From: Odiellus spinosus
Taxonomy: Eukaryota > Arthropoda > Arachnida > Opiliones > Phalangiidae
Direction of reading: 5' to 3'
Length of the DNA stretch: 64,000 nt
Assembly (NCBI GenBank): GCA_963920705.1
Contig: OY987232.1
Coordinates: 14,695,726-14,759,725 of the forward strand
This document shows positions 55,892-64,000 of this stretch, one piece after another (within the stretch, counting starts at the first letter, position 1; every line of letters begins with the position of its first letter). Below the pieces are notes generated by a model, which saw only the letters and a list, made by a program, of their open reading frames with translations, was not told the DNA's origin and made no database searches. The position numbers were made by a program, and so were the translations under genes.

Positions 55892-57558
55892 ATGAATATA
55901 AAGATGTTAAAAACAATTATCTCAATAACCCAAGTTAAAATATTTAACGTAACAAATAAGTCTATAAGAAATATATTTTCATACAAATGGTTATTTAAAT
56001 TTGTTATTTTCTTGGGTTTGTTTAACCCCCGAAAATTTTACGTTGGGAAATTTGTGACCTTTGCATTGGTTCATTTACTATGTCTCTACAACGCATTTTT
56101 GTCCATCAATTATTTTGACTTCACCAAAAATATCGCGTTTATCGAACGTCTACTTGCAACTTTGTACTTTAATTTCACTTACTTATCAATCGCATTCGTT
56201 GTCGACTTAGCTCTATTCTCCAGAGACTTTGTTGAAGCTGTAATGAATGTTTTTACATGGAACGCATCGTCTAATTTTACGACATTAACGTTTAATATTA
56301 GTATTGTTGTAATTTTATTGTACAACTTTTTTTTCGTGGTGTTAACTATCGCGTCTTCAATGAATGAAACGCCTAATATCGTCTTTGGTATATCTTTAAC
56401 AGATAACCCGTTTTTATTTCGTGCTTTATTGTTGGTTTTAACCCTAATCGTTTCATTTACACAATTACTTTTTCCACTGATACAAATTGTACTTTCATTA
56501 ATGGTTGAGAATATAAGATTTAAAGTTAACGCGTTGTGTAATCGTATTTCAAGTGGACATAATTGTAGGATAGATATTTGGGAATTTCACACTAAATTAA
56601 TGAAAATTGTTCACGAAATTGATAATCAAATTCGACCGGTTCTTTGCGTCTGGCTAATTGGCTTTGTAATTCAAATCTGTTACAGATTGAATCAAATTTT
56701 TATCTCTCGTTTTAAAAACGACGGTGAAAAATGGGCTGAACTCATTTTGTTTCTACCACCAGTGCTTAGTTGCTTGGTTTTCTTTACCTCTGTGGTTTTA
56801 CTTAGCAATTGTCGTGATTCTTTGATAACAGCTTGTCACGTTCGATCACGATTGCAACGTGAATTCACTCGTGATAAACAAACGATCGAATTGGCTTAGG
56901 TTCATTTGCTCGACTTCCAATTGATCGACAAGGAGTCCGTTTGATCGACTACCGTTTGATCGACTACCGTTTGATCGACTACCGTTTGATCGACTACCGT
57001 TTGATCGACTACCGTTTGATCGACTCCCATTTGATCGACTCCCATTTGATCGACAAGCCATTCCAATTGATCGACAGCCCAGTTTTTTAGCGAGTAACTA
57101 ATAAAATAGTTTCGAATAAAGTACTTACGACCCGTCACTCTTGTAACATTTTAGGTTAGGTTAGATTGGTTAGGTTAGGTTAGGTTAGGTTAGGGTTAGG
57201 TTAGGTTGGTTAATCTATTTGTCGATCATTTGGGAGTCGATCAAGTGGACCTTTTGTCGATCATTTGGGAGTCGATCAATTGTGAGTCGATCATTTTGGT
57301 GTCGATCAAGTGGACCTCTTGTCGATCATTTGGGAGTCGATCAAGTGGACCCAAATCGAAGAATTATATTTGTTTATGAAAATTAACACTGGGAAATTGG
57401 AGTTGACCTTTTTAAAATGTTTTACAATTAGCAGCGGGTTTCTTGGGAGTGTTTTTATGGGAGCAGCTTCTTACTTGATGTTTGTTAATGCCATGATAGA
57501 TATGGATAAAGATTATTTGTCTGATATAGATGGTAATTTTACTTGTAGGTGTAATTAA
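55892..57558 (+). pseudogene. Gustatory receptor-like 7TM gene split by a repeat insertion (GR-like 5)
   Basis: Starts at ATG 55892 (MNIKMLKT). It reads through FLGLFNPRKFYVGKF, six hydrophobic segments, FHTKLMKIVHEIDNQ and TACHVRSRL to DKQTIE, then runs into a foreign sequence and stops at 56899. The remaining C-terminus (EELYLFMKINTGKLELTFLK, then CFTISSGFLGSVFMGAASYL) resumes at about 57356 and ends at 57558. Removing 56895-57354 would join the two parts at the point where the intact relatives are continuous. All sister genes are intronless and the inserted sequence recurs at 42917-43478, so I read this as an insertion and not an intron. Removal from RNA by splicing cannot be excluded but no good splice borders are seen. 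A 22-bp satellite lies just upstream. Confidence 0.85.
56895..57354. mobile_element. GTCGATCA-array element with TTAGG core, copy 2
   Basis: Same plan as 42917-43478: it begins GGCTTAGGTTCATTTGCTCG and ends AAGTGGACCCAAAT, with 'cgtttgatcgactac' repeats on the left, TTAGG repeats at about 57152-57206 and 'gtcgatcatttgggagtcga' on the right. It breaks the receptor reading frame. Short ATCGAA flanks may be a remnant duplication. Confidence 0.82.
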
Positions 57559-57721
57559 ACTTAATGTAATTTCAGAATTAAATTCAATATTAAATAACAA
57601 TGGGAATTTTTCGAAATATAATTTCTTACGCGTTCTGACTTGTGACATGATATTTTTGTGGATTCATGATTTTTTTCTTATTGAAGTGTCATGGAGATCT
57701 CGCCTTAACACTTGGCCTTTA

Positions 57722-57925
57722 TTCATTGGTTTCTGACCCTTTAATGCGAAGAAATTGAGGATCTCCATGAATCCCGTTAAGCCTATTTTCCGGGTAAGTT
57801 TTAAATGTATTTCTAGTTTAATATTTGTTCGTAAATTTTTTTCACTAGTGGATTAGGCTGATTTAAACAATAAGGAATCGATAAAAAATCACTTGATGTT
57901 AGGTTGCATTCTCCCTTTAAGAACA
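57722..57925. mobile_element. TTAA-type element with ATCTCCATGAATCC arm
   Basis: Left side 'ggatctccatgaatcccgtt', right end 'gttgcattctccctttaa', where the terminal bases equal the AGGGAGAATG end of the palindromic TTAA MITEs. One arm is largely lost. Confidence 0.55.
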
Positions 57926-58019
57926 GAGATATAGGATCTTCAGCTGTTTAGAAAACAAATTGTAATCCCTTCAGGTGCTCTGAAAGTCAAAACTGATGTT
58001 GTAACCTTTTAATTAAAGG

Positions 58020-58545
58020 TATTATGAAGTAATGAAATAAATTATAAAAATATAATGTTTTGTTTGATTTAAAAGAAGTTTAAATTAATCAATAAATTAG
58101 ATTTTAAAATAATATCGAGGAAACTCTAATATATATTATATTTAATTCATTAAAAAATGAATTAATTATTTTTGGTAAGTTTTAATTGTTATTATATACT
58201 TTTTTAGCAAATTTCATTACATCATTTACCAATTAATCTATCAACAAGTGATTTTTTTAACCTAATCCACCAGTAAATTACTAACAAATATTAAACTAGA
58301 AATAAATTTAAACCTTACCCGAAAAATAGGCTTAGCTGAATTCATGGAGATCCTTAACTCCCCCATATAAGTGACCAATGGCATTGATCGATTTCCCCTA
58401 TATGTGGAATGCAGGATCTCCATGAATCGAGCTAAGCCTATTTTTAAACTTAGTACTTATTAAATATTTGTTAGTAAATTTATTTATTTAAACAATAAGG
58501 TATCGATTAAATGTCACTTTTTCTTAGGTTGAATTCTCCCTTTAA
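58020..58545. mobile_element. TTAA-type element with GGCTTAGCTGAATTCATGG arms
   Basis: Inner arms 'ggcttagctgaattcatgga' (about 58329) and its inverse (about 58420), outer right end 'gaattctccctttaa'. Same family as 47840-48105 and 57722-57925. The left boundary is uncertain. Confidence 0.6.
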
Positions 58546-58878
58546 ATATTATTTTTGTCACGAAAATTATATATGTGATATATTTCAGACATTAATAGCA
58601 AAAACAAATTTCAATTGGCTTGTCAATAATGGTTAGAATTTTTTTTCTTAGGTTTTTTTGTATCCAATCACTTCGCGTAACAGTCGTTGTACTTAAAGTC
58701 TTGCCTTTTTTCCGGTTAAATATCTATATTCAAAGAATATATTTGCCATAGATTTTACATTGGACGACGTGGACTTCTATAATGCCAAGTATATTTGTCT
58801 AGCATACCACTATTGTCGGGTTAAACTAACCCAATTTATTTCTTATTAATCAAAAGACGGATATTTCATGGAAATTAT
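58546..58878. other. Spacer, no gene seen
   Basis: AT-rich, single-copy, no supported frame. Confidence 0.45.
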
Positions 58879-59218
58879 CAGAAGCCGATGAAACCCTCCT
58901 TTGAAGTCTATTACTCCCTGGTCTTGTCTACCCCTCTCTGTATGGGTTAGTTTCAAAAAGCGCGATTCGTACGCCTCCTAACGGTAGATATTTTCGGAGT
59001 CTGAGTTCGTCCAGCGAATATCTCTAGCAGCCTTGGAGTTCGTCAAAAAAAACGTCGTCGTATGTGGAGAGAGAGAGAATTTCCAATTTTCCGTAGACAG
59101 GGGGTATGAAGTAGGACCCCTCCGATCTGGTAAAATTGGGAATTTTACCCATACAGAGAGGAGCGCTAAATCGAACGTTAGAGTAGTAGACTTCAAAGTA
59201 GGGTTTCATCTACTTCTG
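58879..59218. mobile_element. CAGAAGCCG MITE, copy 18 (right end TAGATG variant)
   Basis: The right end is CATCTACTTCTG as in copy 11. Flanks GAAATTAT and CTATTCAC do not match. It lies about 260 bp upstream of GR-like 6. Confidence 0.86.
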
Positions 59219-59480
59219 CTATTCACCTTTATCTCTAGTTTCCCGGTTGATGTTCAAATGTCCTCAAGCACCCGTCAAATGAAAGTTAAAAATAACTGCC
59301 ATGAATAATCCGTGTTTTGATTAAAATAAGTTTTTTTACAGAGAAAGCCACTTTTCGACCCCATTTCTCTGTAAAAAATGGCAAATAAATTCGCGATTTG
59401 ATAAACTAATACGTAATTTCTCTTTAACACGAACAAAAGGTGTCACAAGAAACCTATACTTCAAATTCTTGTTTAAATTG

Positions 59481-60608
59481 ATGAAGTTTTTGGGATTATT
59501 TAACAAGAAACGCAATTACGTTGGGAAGTACATCACCTTTACTGTAATCGTAATATTTTGCGCAATTGCGACAATTCAAGCAATGAATCTTTTAGTTGCA
59601 ACTGAAAGCGGATCTCTTGGAAGACGGGCCGTTTTTAACGAATTTTATTTAGTTTCCCGCTTGTATTCTATGTGTTACACCGTTTATTTGTCATTGTTCG
59701 ATCGTGAATTTGTTTACACTTTAAGGAAATCGCTGGCGTTTTCGTCAATTGTGTTGTTAAGAAGGAATGAAAATTTGTCACCAATATTTACATTTTTTAT
59801 AAGATTAATCGTGCCTTATACTGTTTTGTGTTTTATTCTGGGAATAGCACAGTTTTTACAAAGCCCTTTCGATGAAGATTGGCAAAACTCATTTTTAAAC
59901 ACTCGAGAATATATTTTGTTTCAAATAGTAGGATTTGATTTTTGTATTTTTTTGAGTATTATGGTTCAAATAGTGGTTAGTTTCGTTGTTGAAAACCTTC
60001 GAGTTAATATGAAAATGCTTTTCAATATCGTTTCGAACGGGAAAAATGAAATTCGTACGTTTTTTAACGAACACACTGAATTGATGGCGCGTATTCTCAT
60101 CGTGGATAAGACAATTAACAATGTCGTCTGCTTATGGCTAACTCTTTCGGTGATTCACGTGTGCCACAAATTTGTTAGAGTGTTGGAGGTTTTGTGTCAG
60201 GATGAACATATCGTATCTAAGGCCTTTTACCTTCTAATATTTGTCGAGCCTTTGTTTAGTGTTGGTTTGTTATCAGTGTTACAATGTCTATGTAGCAACA
60301 CACGAGATTCCCTCATTTCAGCTTGTCACGTTCGCGTCTTATCGCAAAGCCAATCAACTTTCAGTTTGATAAAAGCCAAGGAGTTTACTCTCTTGTTTAG
60401 CAAAATCACTAGCGGCGATTTGCATTTTACAATCTTGAAATGCTTTCCGTTTAATTTTGGTTTTATCGGTAGTCTCATTACTGCAACAGTATCTTACATC
60501 ATATTCGTCTACACAATGATGGAAACCGATAAGAACATTGCTGTACCGCGAAATTGTTCTTTGATTAGCGCAGAATTTCAATTTTGCAAGTTGAATGAAT
60601 TTGCGTAG
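59481..60608 (+). CDS. Gustatory receptor-like 7TM protein, 5' end uncertain (GR-like 6)
   Basis: From the first in-frame ATG at 59481 (MKFLGLFNKKRNYVGKY) it has 375 residues to the stop at 60608. It keeps seven hydrophobic segments, FNEHTELMARILIVDK, SACHVRVLS, KEFTLLFSKITSGDLHF, LKCFPFNFGFIGS and the helix TVSYIIFVYTM. Its closest relative here is the gene at 62586: both have a C-terminal extension with NCSLIS-type residues and the same EHTEL and KEFT segments. That relative has some 30 more residues at the N-terminus. In this gene the same frame stays open upstream (LTRTKGVTRNLYFKFLFKL), but the only nearby ATG (59378) is one base out of frame and soon stops. The true start may be lost, shifted by an indel, or in another exon. 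Confidence 0.78.
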   Translation: MKFLGLFNKKRNYVGKYITFTVIVIFCAIATIQAMNLLVATESGSLGRRAVFNEFYLVSRLYSMCYTVYLSLFDREFVYTLRKSLAFSSIVLLRRNENLSPIFTFFIRLIVPYTVLCFILGIAQFLQSPFDEDWQNSFLNTREYILFQIVGFDFCIFLSIMVQIVVSFVVENLRVNMKMLFNIVSNGKNEIRTFFNEHTELMARILIVDKTINNVVCLWLTLSVIHVCHKFVRVLEVLCQDEHIVSKAFYLLIFVEPLFSVGLLSVLQCLCSNTRDSLISACHVRVLSQSQSTFSLIKAKEFTLLFSKITSGDLHFTILKCFPFNFGFIGSLITATVSYIIFVYTMMETDKNIAVPRNCSLISAEFQFCKLNEFA

Positions 60609-60632
60609 GAACATAAAAATGTATAGTTCTAG

Positions 60633-61015
60633 CACAGGTATATAATAACCCCCTTCGGGGGTGAAGTATGAAAGCCTCTATACTACCAATGCTAAAAATC
60701 ACGAACAACAAGAGCCCGCTGCTGACTATCTAGGCCACTAGCTCGCTACTCTAGTAAATGGTCTTTGTATAAACAAGACGGCTCGATTTGTGTTTAGAAC
60801 TTCCTGTCTCAGGAGTCAGCCTGTCTGTTAAATTGGAGTCGAAGGTTGACTTCAGCTCGCGAGTTCCGGAAGTGTGCGTAGGGAAAATTTAGTGAGGTTC
60901 AAAATGGTGTAACTATTTTTTGGGAGTAAAGCGGTGTGTCGATCGGGCACTTGTTGTTCGTCGATTTTGCCTACCTTTCATACTTCCCCCCGAAGGGGGT
61001 TATTATATACCTCTG
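60633..61015. mobile_element. CAGAGGTATATAA MITE, copy 2
   Basis: Ends CACAGGTATATAATAACCCC (one change) and GGTTATTATATACCTCTG, flanked by a perfect 7-bp duplication GTTCTAG (60626-60632 and 61016-61022). It is inverted relative to the copy at 31590-32007. It lies 25 bp past the stop codon of GR-like 6, so it may be part of that gene's 3' UTR. Confidence 0.92.
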
Positions 61016-61074
61016 GTTCTAGTTAATAATCACTTTTATTTCATCAGATCGGTATTCGTTTTGTATTTATGAAT

Positions 61075-61450
61075 CAATTAAGACGGTAAGGGTTATTTAG
61101 TACGATGAAAAACACGAGATGGCGTTGATTTTCATAATGGGGCTTCAGTTTTTCTTGGGGGTAAGGGTTGTTGGGAATGATTTATTTCCCAATCGACTGA
61201 ACTCTGTTTTACCTCTTTCTCCAGTATCCCGCCTCTCGCGGAAACGGGTGGGCACGCTGTAGGCCAGACGGTAATGGGTTAAGGATAATAGACTATTGTG
61301 GCGACATCTTTGAGATTAAGCGTGAAACACCGTTATAATATACATTTCTTATCGTAACTAAATTTTACTTAAAATTGTCAAATTATACCACGAACCACTT
61401 TTATGGTTCGTCTGAAGTAAAGTTGAAGAAACTAGCGATATATTAGAATA
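61075..61450. repeat. Fragment of the TTAAGGCGG element
   Basis: Begins 'ttaagacggtaagggttatt' and contains 'gatggcgttgattttcataa' and 'ctgtaggccagacggtaatg'. The right part is missing. Confidence 0.65.
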
Positions 61451-61894
61451 ATAATATAGGTACTAAGAGAAAAAAAGCAGGTGCTTAGAAAACAGATTGC
61501 ATTTTATACCGTGACAGACGTCTTATTGATGTATGTGTATTTTATTTTCTAAATAACTTATGTCGCTTTGTTTATTTGAAGAAACTTTTGTAATTGGAAA
61601 ATAATGGGCTTATACTTCCTTTTGCGGTCTTATCAATAAATTTTGTTCTGACAGACACAAGTTTATTTATAGTACACGTGACACGTAAGTAATATCGACT
61701 TAAAACGTGAAGGGTTGAGTATAAAGCTACCCAATTTGGTTATCACATTCACCTCTCCAAGGGTTCGTATAGCGTAATTATTTACCACAGCATCTTGGTG
61801 CCGAAACATTAGCAGCATACTATTTGCATAAATACCAAATAAAGGTTTTGAGAATCCGGCAAATGTTTTGAGAATTGCATGATACAAGTATTTT
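61451..61894. other. Spacer with one possible orphan exon
   Basis: A minus-strand frame from about 61887 to 61755 reads KTFAGFSKPLFGIYANSMLL then MFRHQDAVVNNYAIRTLGE and meets a possible donor GAG|GTGAAT. It could be a stray exon. No acceptor or partner exons were found, and it is not counted as a gene. Confidence 0.25.
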
Positions 61895-62187
61895 CAGAAG
61901 CCGATGAAACCCTCCTTTGAAGTCTATTACTCCAGGGTTTTGTGTACCCCTCTCTGTATGGGTTAGTTTCAAAAAGCGCGATTCGTACGCCTCCTAACGG
62001 TAGATATTTTCGGAGCGGGAGTTTGTTCAGCGAATATCTCTAGCAACCTTGGAGTTCGTCAACCAAACGTCGTCGTTTGTGGAGAGAGAGAATTTCCAAT
62101 TCTCCGTGGACAGGAGGTATGAAGTAGGACCCCTCCGACCTCGTAAAATTGGGAGTTTTACCCATACAGAGAAGAGCGCGATAAGGT
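61895..62187. mobile_element. CAGAAGCCG MITE, copy 19 (right end lost)
   Basis: The left end is intact. The element breaks off after 'catacagagaagagcgcgat' at about 62187, where a minisatellite begins, so the last 50 bases or so were replaced. Confidence 0.9.
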
Positions 62188-62520
62188 GTTGCCTAAGTTG
62201 TATGTCTTGATGTTGCCTAAGTTGTATGTTGCCAAATGGTTTTGTCTTGATGTGGCCTAAGGCGTAAGTCTTGATGCTGCCTTTGACGTATGTGTTGATG
62301 TTGCCAACCTAATGGGTATGTCTTTTGCCTAAGTGGGATCTCTTTTGCCTAAGGGGTATGTCTTTGGCCTAAGGGGTATGTCTTGATATTGCCTAATGGG
62401 TATGTCTCCATGTTGCCTAAGGCTTATGTCTTGATGTTGCCTAATGGCTATGTCTTGTTGTAGCCTTAGACGTATGTCTTGAATCTTGATGATACCTAAG
62501 GCGTACGTCTTGATGTTATG
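62188..62520. repeat. Minisatellite of TTGCCTAAGGGGTATGTCTTGATG units
   Basis: Irregular tandem units of about 20-26 bp. It ends about 65 bp before the start codon of GR-like 7, so it occupies that gene's proximal promoter region. Confidence 0.9.
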
Positions 62521-62585
62521 ACGCAATTATTTCTTTTAGATATTTTTAAATCAACAATCTTAATAATTATTGAACTAAAACAAGG

Positions 62586-63833
62586 ATGCCAGAAGTTTCG
62601 GTAAAAGACTCTTCTACAGCATTGTACGTCAGTTCTAACAACCGTTTCTTCAAATGGCTATTTAAATTTATAAATATATTTGGTTTGTTTAACAAGAAAC
62701 AAAATTATATCGGCAAATATATTACCTTTATTTTAATTGTAACATTATGCGCGTTCTTAACATTAATCACTGTAATCATCGTATGTGAAAAAGGCTATTC
62801 TCAGACGCGTACGACCTTGGTCGTAGTGTACTATACTTCGCGAATGTGTTGCATTTCTTACGCCGTGTATTTAGCTTTGTTTGACCAATGTTTCGTCGCT
62901 TCCTTACTAGAAGCTCTCGTCTTTGCGTCACGTGGTTCCTTTCCAGGAAGTGATCAATTATCGCCGATATTCAAATTCTTCATGACGTTGGTCGTGATAT
63001 TTAACGTTTTGTTCTCTGTTGTAGTCATAGTTGTACTACAACAAATCTCTGATAACCAAAAATGGTTATCAGCTTCAATATTTAGTACATTTTTTAAATC
63101 TCATCCCTATTTCAAGTTTATTATTTTGTGTTTTCAAGTAATGGGGTTTAATATTTGCGTCGTTTTCAATACTCTGATACAAATTGTGGTTACGTTTGTA
63201 GTTGAAAATCTTAGAGTAAAAATTACCATTCTCGCTAATCGTTTATCCAAAGATGAATATGATATAACATCGTGTTTTAATGAACATACTGAGTTGATCG
63301 CGCATGTTCACAATCTTGACGAGAGAATTAGTAAAGTGGTGTGTTTATGGCTGGTAGGGTCAGTTTTTCATATGTGTTACAGATTTAATAATATGTTGGT
63401 TGCCTTGTTGCAGAATGGCTACAGCGTGTTTAGGGTATATCTAGTATTAAATTTTATGGAACCTCTTTTCGGTATTGGCTTGTTATCAACCACCCTATGT
63501 CTTTGTAGCAACAGTCGATCTTTGCTTATATCAGCTTGCCACGTTCGGACGATGTCTCTAAGGCAATTTCCGTTCTGCTGCAAACGGGCGAAAGAGTTCA
63601 CTTTCTTGTTTACCAAAATGAATAGCGTTGATTTGCATTTTACATTCTTAAAGTGTTTTCCGATCAATTTTGGGTTTATCGGAAGTCTTATCACCGCTGC
63701 CGTTTCTTATATTATATTCGTTTATACATTGACCGAGGCTGAAAAGACGGTTGGTGTCCATCGTAGTTGTTCTTTGATCAGTACCGAATTCGAAGTTTGC
63801 AGGTTAAATGGATTAGCCAATTGTACTGTTTAA
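62586..63833 (+). CDS. Gustatory receptor-like 7TM protein, intronless (GR-like 7)
   Basis: Complete 415-residue frame from ATG (MPEVSVKDSS). Cytoplasmic N-terminus, then FINIFGLFNKKQNYIGKY, seven hydrophobic segments, FNEHTELIAHVHNLDERISK, SACHVRTMS, KEFTFLFTKMNSVDLHF, LKCFPINFGFIGS and last helix AVSYIIFVYTL. The tail is longer than in the minus-strand genes (ends NGLANCTV with CSLIS before it), a trait shared with the gene at 59481. These two form a pair within the family. No lesion is visible, so it is likely functional. Family assignment rests on layout and shared motifs; the ligand is unknown. Confidence 0.87.
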   Translation: MPEVSVKDSSTALYVSSNNRFFKWLFKFINIFGLFNKKQNYIGKYITFILIVTLCAFLTLITVIIVCEKGYSQTRTTLVVVYYTSRMCCISYAVYLALFDQCFVASLLEALVFASRGSFPGSDQLSPIFKFFMTLVVIFNVLFSVVVIVVLQQISDNQKWLSASIFSTFFKSHPYFKFIILCFQVMGFNICVVFNTLIQIVVTFVVENLRVKITILANRLSKDEYDITSCFNEHTELIAHVHNLDERISKVVCLWLVGSVFHMCYRFNNMLVALLQNGYSVFRVYLVLNFMEPLFGIGLLSTTLCLCSNSRSLLISACHVRTMSLRQFPFCCKRAKEFTFLFTKMNSVDLHFTFLKCFPINFGFIGSLITAAVSYIIFVYTLTEAEKTVGVHRSCSLISTEFEVCRLNGLANCTV

Positions 63834-64000
63834 ACTTAATTGGTTTATACCTAATTTTATTTTAGATAAGTTGAAATAACTCAATAACTTTCGAGCCATT
63901 GTAATATTTCTATATATTTTTCGGCCATTGTTTGTCTAACATTATGCTGCACCACAATATGTCAGGTTGTAATACATCACGCGTTGACTGCTTTTAGTTT
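63834..64000. other. 3' flank of GR-like 7
   Basis: AT-rich sequence to the window edge, no further gene seen. Confidence 0.5.

Noticed and set aside
1508..59308. Many 60-157 codon frames such as MKSTTLMFHIALLSVWVKFP and MKPSFEVYYSNVRYSAPLCM
   Set aside because: They lie in CAGAAGCCG MITE copies, recur on both strands with random indels, and are by-products of the repeat.

Overview
The window is nuclear DNA of an insect: strongly AT-rich, full of short transposon relics, with spliced genes using GT..AG introns and two chemoreceptor gene families. Short TTAGG runs (about 43196 and 57152) fit an insect lineage outside Diptera, but I cannot name the order. I see no bacterial, viral, rRNA or tRNA genes.

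Three kinds of gene are present. (1) Seven intronless genes for a lineage-specific seven-transmembrane family resembling insect gustatory receptors (GR): three on the minus strand (9674-10885, 14728-15942, 17728-18966) and four on the plus strand (44043-45205, 55892-57558, 59481-60608, 62586-63833). All share an ACHVR motif, a KCFPIN-like motif and a last helix reading SYxxFVxT. One has a frameshift, one is split by a repeat insertion, one has a doubtful 5' end, and two form a recent tandem pair. (2) Two tandem eight-exon genes on the minus strand (about 21696-29760 and 33367-40350) that I reconstructed by pairwise comparison and read as divergent ionotropic receptors (IR). They sit in a segmental duplication of about 10 kb. 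(3) A six-exon minus-strand gene (47136-52782) for a 453-residue protein with four predicted membrane helices and a long tail. The tail ends in an exon of ten-residue repeats that has no usable start codon of its own.

Repeats dominate the rest. There are nineteen copies of a MITE starting CAGAAGCCGATG, nine of one starting CAAGAATCC and two of one starting CAGAGGTATATAA. All three make 7-bp target duplications and have CA...TG ends, so one transposase group may have moved them. Others are palindromic MITEs with TTAA duplications (Kolobok/T2-like ends), TA-flanked MITEs (Tc1/mariner-like), a mariner transposase remnant, and minisatellites with units of about 20 to 31 bp. Many elements are nested, which gives a relative order of insertion.

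The most unusual structure is about 1.6 kb of 20-bp repeats in intron 1 of the first IR gene. Each unit holds a consensus heat-shock element (TTC-nn-GAA-nn-TTC), so the locus has roughly 75 such sites in a row. The paralogous intron lacks it. The likely role of the gene clusters is peripheral taste or contact chemosensation, judged from family resemblance only.
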